Assembly: GCF_963678635.1 (NCBI RefSeq)
Contig: NC_087065.1
Coordinates: forward strand, 72,799,345 to 72,859,344
Source of the DNA: Symsagittifera roscoffensis
Lineage: Eukaryota > Xenacoelomorpha > Acoela > Convolutidae
DNA length: 60,000 nucleotides
Reading direction: 5' to 3'
The notes beneath the pieces are model-generated. The model saw only the letters and a program-made list of their open reading frames with translations, was not told where the DNA came from and did not search any database. How positions within the stretch are numbered: the stretch's first letter is position 1; each line of letters starts with the position of its first letter. Shown in pieces: positions 12,501 through 23,700 of this stretch. The translations under genes were made by a program, and so were the position numbers.

Positions 12501-13872
12501 GAATTAGTTAGTTTTTAGTTAGTCTATTATTAGTTCTATAGTCTATAGTTCTATATTAAATTTTTAGTATTAGGGTAAATTTCAGATGGTAAGTTTTTTT
12601 GCAACATTTCAAGTTTCCGGAAAAAATCTCAAGCTCTTGAAAAAATCTAAATTTTTGGAAACATTTTCAGAAATCTCAAGTCTTTCACATCAAATCAAAT
12701 CATAAAAAAACCAACGGTTATTATGTGAAAAGAGTGAAAAACCAATTTTTTGAATACTTGGTGTCATGTTCAGACAATGACACAAAACTATGATTAAAAA
12801 TTTTACTTTTTTCGTTTTTTCTCAAAAAGAAAGCAAAACTATAAACTTAAGATAAAATGCTTATTTTATAGTGTTGTGAAACCTAGAAACAACGCTCAGA
12901 CCAGCCAAAACCATGCTAAAATATTCAAATTATCGTAACAATCGTGAAAGTTATCATATTTTTTGAAGAAAACAGTACATGTGCTCCAAATTAGACTCAG
13001 CATCTATCCATTTTTTCCACTTTACACCTTTCTTATGTATTTTTAACACGATTTTTGTCAAAGTAAAGGTGAATTTAGTTATCAAAACCATTCCAATTGA
13101 TCAATAATAGCAATAGTAAGTGAAATTTTATGAAAAAATAAGTTCTTGATTCGAATCTTTCTAGTTTTTTTTGTCAATAGTTATAGTGTCTCGCTAGTCA
13201 CTCACTTTGCATGAAAATTTAGGCAGCACAAAGGAATTTAGAGATAACATAGTATCAATTAAACGAACTATTTGGTGGTAGAGGTGAAATTAATGGTAAA
13301 CATCAAAACCCTAAATTTTTTCTTGTATTTGTACAAGCTTACGCTTAGCAGATAAAACTTCTCTAATCGAGTAACTACTTTAAACTTTGTCAGCAGAAAT
13401 ACAATTGTTTACCAATAACAATCGAATACTAACAAAAAATTCGTAAAGTCTGTTTTTAATATTGATTTTGGTGCAAAATTTGATATACCGGTTAAGTGAG
13501 AGAGTATTGAAACCATTTAAAAAATTCAAAATCGAATTTATGGTAGAAATGGAGTTTATAGGTGTGGTCTTGAAAAGAAAAATTGATGAATAAAATCAGA
13601 TTAAATTTAATGGATTTCATCTCAAATTTTTTATGGCCAATATTTCTTAGTAGTTTCATAACTGAAACACAAATAAAATTTCAATTTCGCAACGAAAAAT
13701 AGCTCTGACCTTCAGCTTTTTTTAAGGCTACAAAAGTATTATTTTTTTGAAATTTAACTCATGAACATACGAAAAAACAGGGCCACAAAACTGCAAAAAT
13801 TAAGCAATTTTTTTTATAAATCTTCAGCAAACTTGATTCCACATAAATCTATAGTATCTCCTATTTTTTCAA
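9595..13872 (+). repeat. 4.28-kb segmental tandem duplication, copy 2
   Basis: Head-to-tail copy of 5317-9591. The joint reads TTTTTTCAA|TAT|AAAGGAATTT: the right end of the unit abuts its own left end with about three extra bases. After 13872 the sequence (AAAGATCTC...) continues into satellite not present at the 9591 edge, which fixes the right limit. Confidence 0.9.
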
Positions 13873-14026
13873 AAGATCTCAAAAAAAATACGATTTTCAC
13901 AGTATGTCAGTTTGATTTGCTTCATTTTAATTATCATATCAATTGAAAGATTAAACATCTAATTCTGCATAAGTTATCAGTTTGTTCAAAAAATTTAAGC
14001 ATAACTCCTAATACTTTTTCTAAAAA

Positions 14027-14093
<67 letters not shown>

Positions 14094-15340
14094 AATTTGA
14101 AAAATGAAGCAAATGTAGATCTTGAAAGCAGATTTTTGATTTATGCGTCATCTATTTTCTTCCATAAGAACTTTTTTGCTTGTTTTCAATAAAATTTATT
14201 GATAATTTAAGGGAAAATGTATCAGTTATACGAACTTTTTTGTCTCATAGTTGCTTAATTTGAAAAAAAGTGAGCAACTTAATTCATCAAATTTAACAAA
14301 AACTCCAATGATTCACACCTAGTTACCCATATTTGACTGTTGTTAAGCTGAATTTTTTCTTAATTTGTTACCTAAATTGAAACAAAATGATCTCAAATTT
14401 CCTAGCAAATTAGATTTGAAAATGATTTTACAAAAATTCAACTTGAAACTTTTGGTTTCTGCTTGATCTACCATTTTCAGATTGATTCCATTTTGAAATA
14501 AAATAACTCGAAAAACTGTTTTTTTCAAACGATCGTTCAGAAATCCAAAAAAAAAGTTGACATCAAAAACTCCATTTGCTAAGAAAATTGAAAAAAATAT
14601 ATCTGAAGCAGATAACTGTAATTTCTTGCTTAAACCTTAATTTTTAATTTTGAAGTGATTTTGCAGTGCAGGCTCATGTATTTTATTATCTGGAAATGTT
14701 CAACGCTCAACAAAGTTATCCAAAATTTTATCTTCGTCAGTTATCAAAAACAGTAACAAAAACAGTAAAAAAAAACAAGTATTCCGATGATTCAGCCATT
14801 TTTTATCTGCTTGAAAACACGCTACTCTATGAACTCAATCAAACACACTAAACTATGATGTTTTTAAAATGATAGATAGGCAAAACGATTCAATTAGTCG
14901 ATGTTTTATAATTATCCTCTACTTTTGTTAGAATTTTTTAGCAAATACGTATCCATTTATTAGCTCAGAATTAGTCTTTTACTGCAATTTTAACAAAACA
15001 AATTCCTGTAAGCAAGCCGCTTTTGCAGTTCTCACTGTCGGTAAAACTTTTTTGGATCGATTACCATTAAGAGTTTCACGATAATGTGAACCCGGTAATC
15101 ACTCGAGTTGGTTTCATCATCAATCAGAACCTCTGAACAAAAGCATTAACGAAAATTTAAGAAATGCGTTGAAGTCTTATCATAATATTAACTAAAAACT
15201 ATTTGTTAAGAAAATTTATCAAATTAATAGAACTCTATCGAAATATTCAGATTTCTAGATTTTTTTCAGGTTTCAATTTCTCTTTAAAAACCTTAACTTC
15301 TTGTGGAGTGTGTTTGGAGGTTACTGAGCGTATTTTGCAT
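12720..15340 (+). repeat. Satellite monomer B3 (longest type-B copy)
   Basis: Continuous with copy 2 of the duplication as far as 13872, then unique in the window. From about 14110 it follows monomer landmarks with more divergence (TGTAGATCTTGAAAGCAG, AAGCAAGCCGC, NPVITRVGFII-coding stretch). It ends near GTGTGTTTGGAGGTTACTGAGC at about 15330. Confidence 0.7.
14032..14090. repeat. (TA)n microsatellite, 59 bp
   Basis: Uninterrupted TA dinucleotides. It occupies the place where sister monomers (near 3490, 7017, 11297) have only TATATATAT. Confidence 0.98.
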
Positions 15341-15760
15341 CACCTTAAAAAAAAGTTTTGACAAGGATAATGATTCTTCTTGAAATAAATATTCAGTTCC
15401 GCGCTGCTATCTGTGTGAAAATTACAATTTGGACACTTCAAAACTCCACAGTTCCTTTGATGTTTTGTTGCGTTTGACATATGTAAAATCTACCACACTC
15501 AAGTTAAGCAACTCGTTCGTTTGTATTCAGTGACGACATCTCAAGAAAAATGAAATAGAGATAAGTTAAGAGCTCGAGAACAAATGGGAGGTTTAGAAAG
15601 TTTTAAGCTTTTTACAAGGAGAATTACCTTAAATTTGAATAATCTCAAAAAATGAACAAAAGTAAACAAAACAAAAATGCAATTTTTTTGACCAATTGCC
15701 TTTTAATTTGAAGAAAAATTGGATTTGATTTCATCCAATTTGGCGCAGCTGTATTAAAAA
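15341..15760. other. AT-rich spacer, no gene seen
   Basis: No splice-bounded open frame or recognisable repeat. Confidence 0.5.
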
Positions 15761-15764
15761 TCAA

Positions 15765-16025
15765 TCTTTCAGAATCGATTTTATCTTGAAATAGATTTTT
15801 CAACAGTTTTGATATCAACCAATCAAAATCAACCTTTAGTCATTGTGGAAATTTCAAAAAAATTTGATAGCAACCAATCAGAATCGAGTTTTAATTATCG
15901 CAGAACTTTCAAACTTTTGGTATCAACCGTTCAGAACCGAGCCTTACTTGTCATGCAGTTTTCAAAAATTTTGAATACAACCAATCAGAATTGAGCTTTC
16001 CTTCTTTTTGAAAAATTTTATCAGT
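15765..16025 (+). repeat. Minisatellite, 53-55-bp unit, about four copies
   Basis: CAACCAATCA (or CAACCGTTCA) followed by GAATCGAG-like bases, a T-rich stretch and TTTCAAA recurs at 15816, 15871, 15924 and 15978 (spacing 55, 53, 54). A more diverged copy may lie just upstream. Confidence 0.75.
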
Positions 16026-16029
16026 GTTT

Positions 16030-17016
16030 GATAAAAGTTAGCAGAATGAAGTGTTCACAGATATCAATTGAATCAAATCTTCTTAGATTATTAGAAAGGC
16101 TATGTGTAAGAAATTTCTTAATCAATCCTATTAAATCACTCAATTTTTTTATGACCTTACTTGTCTTCAATTTTTATTTATTAGGACTTTCCGTTTGTTC
16201 GTTATTGAGTTTTTGATCACTCAATCTGAGTCATTCTTGTAATTGAAAACATGGTTTATTAATCTGGAAAAACATTTTTGTATCTTCACAAATTTTTCAA
16301 CCAATTACTGGTGTTTCTGTACTGCAAAAAATTAGTAAGATCCCTTTGAATGTCATCATTCTATCTTTCTTATTCTTTTTTGAAGAAATTTAGCTTTGAA
16401 AATGAATAAATGCCTATTTCTGGGAGTACTAAAGAAATCATGAAAAAGTCTAAAAAACCTTCTGTTTTATTCTGATTTTCAAAAATGTATTTATTTTTTA
16501 AAGATTTTGCATCAGGAATTGCAACAAATTATTTCGGTCAATTTAAGAAAATCGCTGTGTTTTTATGCCAATGAGTGATCTGTTGACATTGTTCTACAGC
16601 AAAGCTTACCTTAATACCGGATGAAGAGAGAGTAATTACAATTCCGCTATATATATTTAGGTTTTTCACCATATTGGACTCCATTGGAGAATTTAATAAA
16701 TCTCAAACTAAAAATATTAAAAAGTAAGATTGAGATAATAATTTTAGAACAGTCGGTTTTCGAATAGTCTAATGGAGATCACCTAGGACCTAGGGAAACA
16801 AAAATCAGAACGGTAGTGATCAAAATGTCAAGTTTCCATTCTGGAAGTAACTAAATTAGAATAGATGCGATGATCTTATTTCGTAGTAAGGCGTCATTGT
16901 AAGTTTCCAAAATATGATTAATCAGGTTTGAGCTGGAAAAAAATAGATCTTTCAATGATTTATTCGATGGATTTACAATCGAATTAAATTTTGACATTTT
17001 TGCCACCACGAATGCT
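16030..17016. other. AT-rich spacer, no gene seen
   Basis: A 62-codon open frame at 16028-16216 is unsupported. Nothing recognisable otherwise. Confidence 0.5.
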
Positions 17017-17525
17017 TCATCGTAGTTTGAGGGTGGAAGGGATTTTCCGATTGGATTTATTGAAATGAGATTGGTAAGGATTTAAAAATCGGCTTGAGAA
17101 AGAATCAGGTCTCCAGTCATTCCCATGGAGTTTTTCGAGCGTAGGGCTGAAGCCGTTATGAGATGCGTTTTTACTTTTGTAGGAAATTTCACGTCCAGCT
17201 GNNNNNNNNNNNNNNNNNNNNNNNNNNNNNNNNNNNNNNNNNNNNNNNNNNNNNNNNNNNNNNNNNNNNNNNNNNNNNNNNNNNNNNNNNNNNNNNNNNN
17301 NNNNNNNNNNNNNNNNNNNNNNNNNNNNNNNNNNNNNNNNNNNNNNNNNNNNNNNNNNNNNNNNNNNNNNNNNNNNNNNNNNNNNNNNNNNNNNNNNNNN
17401 NGCACTTGTTTCTGAACCTATGACAAAGTATATTAGAGACTTTACCAACTCGCATTTATGGAGCTGCTTCAGCTCGATATCAAGGTCCATTTCCTTCTTC
17501 ACCTCCCAGTGTTTAAATGATGTTT
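17017..17525 (-). other. Gap-flanking stretch with possible minus-strand exon
   Basis: On the minus strand a hydrophilic segment, VKKEMDLDIELKQLHKCEL, at about 17502-17446 is followed by a donor-like GTAAAG. On the other side of the gap, open frames exist on both strands (plus: a Met at 17125 leading to a 25-residue peptide cut by the gap). The missing sequence prevents a decision. Any frame spanning the Ns is artificial. Confidence 0.2.
17202..17401. other. Assembly gap of exactly 200 N
   Basis: A round-number run of N, which usually means a gap of unknown or estimated size rather than 200 real bases. Confidence 1.
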
Positions 17526-17784
17526 AAAGGATTTTATACCAAATTATGAGCGGTAGCGATGAAATCATTTTAAATTGCTGTTAAAACTTCATTTTCATGC
17601 TTTTTTCAACTTTGTCACTGAAATGTGAGTTGATAAAACAAAACAACGGTCTTTTATTATTGCCCCCAGCCTAGTGAAAAACATTGTGATTTTTTTGTAA
17701 GGGGGTTTTTTTCTTTTTTCTGAGGGAGTATTTTTCTTTATTGGGGATAACAGAATAAATAACATTAAACAACGAACGATAAGA

Positions 17785-18108
17785 ATGTGGAAAGGGTTTG
17801 ATTATTTGCTGAAGTTCATCAACGCTTTGAAACGAGGCATCAACTTGAGCAGCTTGGAGAGCGAGACAAGTGCCGCTGAGATCAAGAGTCGGTTTAAAAA
17901 GAGTCTTCTGAGCAACAGCAGGGGCGACTGCAACAGTTTCCTCCTCGGGACGCCAAACAACCCCCACCTGGCCTCTGTACCCGAGATCACAACTGCACCC
18001 CCTCTTTCGGAGGCACCCCCCGACGGATATCAGAGCGGTGGGGACAGACCGCCTATCAGTCAAATACAGGCACGACAGATTGATTCTGGGGGCGATGAGA
18101 GGGGTTGA
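17785..18108 (+). CDS. Putative first coding exon (or single-exon ORF) of unknown protein
   Basis: An ATG at 17785 opens 107 codons ending at TGA 18106-18108. The first half looks helical (MWKGFDYLLKFINALKRG, then SAAEIKSRFKKSLLSN). The second half is Pro/Gly/Ser/Asp-rich, like the downstream disordered exons. The region is much GC-richer than its surroundings, and first codon positions are purine-rich while third positions favour C/G in this frame. The antisense frame (146 codons) is also open, so strand is not certain. If it is exon 1 of the gene at 20.5-23.9 kb, a phase-0 donor is required. The only candidate I see is GCCTCT|GTACCC near 17976, which is weak; the frame could also end at its own TGA. 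Confidence 0.4.
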   Translation: MWKGFDYLLKFINALKRGINLSSLESETSAAEIKSRFKKSLLSNSRGDCNSFLLGTPNNPHLASVPEITTAPPLSEAPPDGYQSGGDRPPISQIQARQIDSGGDERG

Positions 18109-20467
18109 CATCTATATTTTTCTGGCGAGAAGAGCTATAATGAGAAAGCTGCGACCATTTTTCTAACCACTTTTATCTTTTCCATTCCCTCCCCCCCCCC
18201 CCCCCCCCACATTTGAATTTCAGTTTTAAAAACTAATTTTAGTTGTCATAATGCCCCCGAAGGCATGAAACTTTGCGGGGTGAACAAAATAATTATTGTG
18301 AACACGTTTGTTTTTCATAGCTTACATCCGATTATCACGCATTAAGCCATAATAACACCTAAGACAACTAAAAATAGAAATTTTTTTACATGCAATTTTG
18401 GCCGACTAGCCCTAAAACTTCTAGGCGCCTCGGGGCCATTTTATACTAATTTTTCAGAAAGTACTCAAAACCGGGGCTCTTTTTCCTTTTCCCCCCATCT
18501 CACACGAGCTTCAATATATTAGTGTAACGAGTGGTTTGACGAGGTTGATTATGAGGACCAAATATGTTTGTCATGGCCCAATTAGTCTGTATGTCAAATT
18601 TCATGACAATCGGACAATGTGAACAGTAATTTCAATTATAAAAAACTGCAGAGAGGGCGGAAAAAAAGCCCAATTGTTGACGGATTTTTTTTTGTTTAAA
18701 GTGTTGAATATTTCTTTGTGACTTACTTCAGTTTTCTATAAAATTTTTGAACGAAATTTCAAGTTTTTGTCAACACATAGCGTAAGCAGAAAAGTTATCA
18801 TTTTCAAAAATCAGCAATTTGCTTCGAGGCAAGCGAAATTGTTCGAATATAGTGTTCATGCCCAGTTTGTACGTTATCTCAATATTAGGGCATGGGGAAA
18901 GCATGTTCAAATACTAAGCTTTAAAGTTTCATAAAAATCCGATATATTTTTTAAAAGTCTGTTGTAACTTCAATAGACATGGCACAGACTAGACCACCAT
19001 ATCAACTTTTTGTAAGTGATTTATTGTTCTGAAAACAAAATTTAACGCAAACACAGTCACAAAAGTGAGCCAAAATCAGTCACAATGCTATACTTTTTTT
19101 AAACAATCAGACAATGTGGAAAAAAATGACTCGTAAAAAATTACTTGCCTGGTGGGAAAGACCCAATTTTTTTTATGATGTGAAATTTACATAGGTCTTT
19201 TTTGTTGCACAAAGAAACCAAAAAACGCTTAAATCATGTCCCGTTGAAAAATGAAAAAAATGAAAAAATGAGATGAATTAGTATTTTTCTGCTTGATCAA
19301 TTGCTTAAACTCGGCCTTTGGGATTTCAAATCGAATTCAAAAATCACTGACTCGAAGCAAGACTTGGCGCATTTTTGGCAGATTTTAGAGAAAATGAAAA
19401 ATATATAGATTTCTTTATTTTGGGTTTTTTTTGTTTGTATAATTTTTTTCGGCATATGTAGTCAATTATGATCAATTTACTGAAGTTCTAGTCTTTTTGA
19501 ACCTAATTCGATTAGCATTTTTGCCGCTAGTTTGTATTATTTAAACAAAATATTTCGCTGCTTTTGAAATTTTGTTAAGAGCTTATGTTCACTTATCATT
19601 TTCTAATTATTAACCATTTTTTGAAAAAAAAGCTATGGTCGATTATGCCTAAATCATTGAAATTTTCATAAACTTCTTTTATTCCCAACATGCACAAAAA
19701 ACGACATTGATTTAAGAGCCTATAATTGTAGTGAATACTTTTATACAGGTCTTGCGGATTTTTTTTTCAGGGAAAAGTCTCAAAAAACTCTATTACCTAC
19801 AAGAGTGCACTCATACACAATAATGCATTCATGAATGCACCCAGGTATATGTGAACTTTTTGAATTCATTTCAAACTCATCTGCCAAAAGTTGGGTAAAT
19901 TGCGCTCTCCAGTTACAAAAGGGGAAATGGCGCAAGAAACGTCATCGACTTCTAATTTCGAAATTGATTTTTAAAATTCAAGTTTTTCAGGAGTAAAAAC
20001 TTATTGATCTAGTTTTCGATTTTTTCTTTTTGTTACGAAAGTTCGAAAGTTTTCCTCAACTTTTTTTTTCTATTTCTTTGCGTTCATTGACTCTGTTCGA
20101 ACTGCCTGCTTGTTACCTTTTAAATTATGTTGGCTGTATGTTGATTTTGATCAACTGCTTCTATTCTACTTTTCTTTGTGTTTATCAGTGGTTCCGCTAG
20201 ACATCACTTGTATTTTAGCGCTATACTATATGAACTGAGTTACGTCATTAAATTCATAATTAATAATTTTTCAAAATAATATCACATATTTATTAATTTT
20301 GAACAAAAAATATTTTGCTAATAAATTAAGCAAGTTCAGTCTTAATGTTTTTTTTGTGTAAAAATGCGTTTACATGTAAATTTTTTTCGTTTTCCCTGGA
20401 TAATTTATCTCAAACTTAAATTTAAATTTAATGCACTGTAAAAAAAAGAACAACTTTCCGACTACAG
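18109..20467. other. Intron or intergenic sequence, no gene seen
   Basis: 2.36 kb of AT-rich sequence with an 18-base C run at 18191-18208. No supported exon. Confidence 0.5.
18191..18208. repeat. Poly-C tract, 18 bases
   Basis: Uninterrupted C18 preceded by CCCTC-rich sequence; G-rich on the minus strand. Confidence 0.98.
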
Positions 20468-20756
20468 GGCCGCTCGATAGACGAATCTGGAGTGTCCGAT
20501 CTCTACCAAACTCCAGACATCTTTGCATATCTGGACATGGACAACGATGTCAATGGAAAACAGAGGAAAAAGGGCGGGAAGAAGTCTAAGAACAGGAGCC
20601 GCAGCACCGACCGAGATGCGAATGGGACTGTCGAGGGGAGGGAGGTGAGGGGAGAGCAGCCGGAAGCAGTCGAGTTCCAGGGGGAGCATTCGGAACGGTA
20701 CGAAGATATTGACGAGTTGAAGTCGTGGACGAACACGTCTAGACAGTTCAAACCAG
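20468..20756 (+). CDS. Disordered-protein gene, exon at 20.5 kb
   Basis: Acceptor TTTCCGACTACAG; reads GRSIDESGVSDLYQTPD... in phase 0 from 20468. Donor CCAG|GTAATC in phase 1. Contains a basic cluster and an acidic EVRGEQPEAVEFQGEHSE segment. It could be the first coding exon if translation starts at the ATG at 20537. Confidence 0.7.
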
Positions 20757-23700
20757 GTAATCGTTTTTAATTAACTTTGATTATTCCAACATTTTTGGAA
20801 TTTCGTGTATATTCTTAACGCCAAGTTGTCGCAAAATTGGTAACCTTGAGAACTTTAATTAATCAAAATTGGTGTTTTTTTGGTGAACTAGATTTTTGAC
20901 ACCTTTTTCAAAGACAAATGCGAAAAATCCAAAAGACAGAATGATAGTTCAAAAGTCTTTGCATGCAACAACGACTTTTTAGACCGAATTTGCAGGCTGC
21001 TTCAGACAAACTTTCTCAAATACAAGAAGCATTTCTATTTACGTTCTTGAGCTGAGAGTTTGACACAATGTAAACATTATATTAAAAAAGTTGCGTAAAT
21101 TCAGTTAACTCAAAAAAAATTGTCTCGGTGTCGAGAAAAGTGGGTCTGAGTTTATCCGCTTTCACACTAAGTATAATGTGAAACCAAGCGCTTAGTTTAG
21201 GGCTAACACAATTAATACATTGTTGTTAGCCAGTAATGATACTAATTTTTTAGAAAACAAATGATGATTTTTGAAAAAAATACTTTTTTTTTGAATTTTT
21301 TTAATGAAATGTTTTTTGAATCTAGTTTTTTTTTCCTCAAATTATCGGTTTATATATTTTTGGTAGAACTTTTGTTCATATTTATGTTCATTTTACCAAG
21401 TTAAAATCTTTTCATGTCCTTATTAGGAGTGCCGACACTAGTGGGCGACGACCAGACAATAACTGAACTGCATCCGCCGGCATCCACTGATCAGACGAAC
21501 GAACAGCCGTCTGTGAAGAGGAAGACACGTCGTTCCGATGGCAACATCCAGACATCCGGCGGGAAGAGACACTCGGGGACTCTGAAGAAGTCGGAAGTGG
21601 CAGTGGCATCGGGTGGAGTCCCAAAGAACCAGAAGAATGGGAAGAAAAACAGAGCCAGAGAAGAAAGTGGATCAGGTTAAGATTTCACACAAATCTCTTC
21701 AGAAAAGAATTGAATAAATAGAAATTATATTGATTAGAATTAAGATCTTTATGTACCAAACTATTGTTTAAAATGATAAAACCGTTAGCTATAGAGAAAA
21801 TTTGGCGTTAAAAATTATATATTTTTTCTTTAATCTAAATAATTTTCAAATTGATTTGTGTAGGAAGATTTGTCATGCAAAAAAAACGAGAAAAAAAAAA
21901 CAAAAAAAGATTTTGCCGATTTTGAGACGCACTAACGTTTATTTCTATAATTCAGTTGAAGATCTCTATCAGAAACGAATTACATTCCGTGGGACAAAAC
22001 GAATGGCATCGGCGAGACGTGATAGTCAGGGCTCTGACGGCAGCGAAGGTGCTGCAACTAGCACGACAAAAACATCCTCGGAAAAACAACCGCCGCCAGT
22101 CGAGGAACACGAAGAGAATGAACTTGAGTCCCGAAGGGTTTCAGAAAAACCAATTAATGATGTTGTTCCGAAGCGAAATCGGAAGGCAAAGGCGCCTCTT
22201 TTGAGGCGCAACTCAAGACGAAGTTCGAAGTCGGTTCCCGAGAACGCTCGTCGGGAAAACCCGCACGAGGAGCAGCTCGAGCGACAAACAAGTGCAAGTT
22301 CCCTCAACCCGACTCGGTTTGACGTTGTCTCGGGTAGACGAATGAAGGCTTTTGACGAAACAGATGATCAGGTGTTTAATGTGGACGTCTATGGGAAATT
22401 GATCTCCTTGCAAAATCAAAACAGCAATTTGCAGAAAACCCAAAAGGAGCTGGACCAGGAAATAATACGGCTGAAGAAAATCATCGAGCAGGGTTATTGT
22501 CCATTCTATCACTGACTTGTCCTAATCACTGTTTTATCTTAAAAAAGTCTTATCTTGAATCATATCGTATCTATTTTTGTGTTGTGTCTCTATGAAATCC
22601 CTTAGAAAGCAGCGTCTGAAAATAAAAGAAATTTAAAATTTTCTTGTGATTTAAATTAACTGAATATTTGATTTTTAAACACAGGGAATGCTATTAGACA
22701 AGAAGCCATTGAAAACGTTAACCGCCAAACTCACGGCGTAGGAACCGAAGCGGAGGCTGACTACGAGCAAGAAGCCGAAGGCCACAATGACGAAGAACAA
22801 CTGGTCAGGGGAAGAGGGAAACCGGTACAATCTCATCCTCATCACGAAGAACATCATCACCCTGAAGATGTTCATCATCAAGATCACCATCAGCACGAGC
22901 ATAATGAGCCACATCAGCATCAACAGGAGCAAATTAGTTGGAACGATCATCATGAGCAAGAGGATCCGGAAAGTTCTTCAACATCTGAAGATGATGAAGT
23001 TGAAAACCACGCTGACCAGGAATATATAAAAACCGAACGTAGTGACGAAGCACCGAAAGTCCGAATCAAAGACGAAAGCGATACAAAAAGTAGCGGAAGA
23101 GGAAGAGGTGCGAGCACTCGAGCGGATCCGAAAACTTCGAAGAGTCGCGGAGGTAACCAAAAACGAATCACGGTAGAGACAGAAGGAGATGAACACCCGC
23201 AGCGCGTTCGCGGAGATGGATCACAAAATCATGAAGACTTGGTACCGAGAAATAACCAAACGCAGAAATCACGTCAGTTCCGGAGACCCAAAACTCAGGG
23301 TTCCAATCAAGGAGTTGACGGAGTCCGAGCAGACGGGTCCAAGTCGGTAGACGGAAATCGAAAATCAAAGAGAAAACATATGGAAGATTATCAAGTCCGG
23401 GTAGTTCCAGTACCGAAAAGAGGATCCCTGCCAGCTAAAGGTTAACTCAAGCAGATACACGCGAAGCCTACTAAACATCCAAACTGTAATTTACTTGCAA
23501 CAGCTCCATTTAAAAATTTTCAATATAAAGCGCCAAGAAAAATATCGGTTAACAATTGCAAATTTTTTCATGTGAGAAACAACAAAGTGCTCTATTGTGT
23601 TAATGCGAGATTTAGATCAAAATAACGAACGGGGCTCGAACTTTATCTGCTTGAATTTTGATAAAGGTGGTTCGCCGGTTAAAGAAAGTTCTACAAGTCG

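Larger units (their letters stand above)
2160..15340 (+). repeat. Tandem array of 2.6-2.75-kb AT-rich monomers (types A and B)
   Basis: The same landmark order recurs: AAAACTAAAAAATTTGATC; a TCAAAACCATT block; CGAATCTT(T/C)CTAGTTTTT; CACTTTGCATGAA with TTTAGGCAGCACAAAGG; TGTAGATCTTGAAAGCA; CAGTTCTCTGTCG; and a GGTTTTATCATC block. The CACTTTGCATGAA landmark lies at about 2875, 5290, 6365, 8925, 10645 and 13205. Type A monomers (2160-4870, 5690-8440, 9970-12720) carry about 370 bp that type B lacks, just before this landmark. Type B copies begin near 4870, 8440 and 12720; the first is cut short near 5690, and only the last (to about 15340) is near full length. No long open frame survives in any monomer. 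Confidence 0.85.

Noticed and set aside
17017-17502. Long open frames on both strands through the N run
   Set aside because: They exist only because N codons are not stops. Only the flanking real bases carry information.
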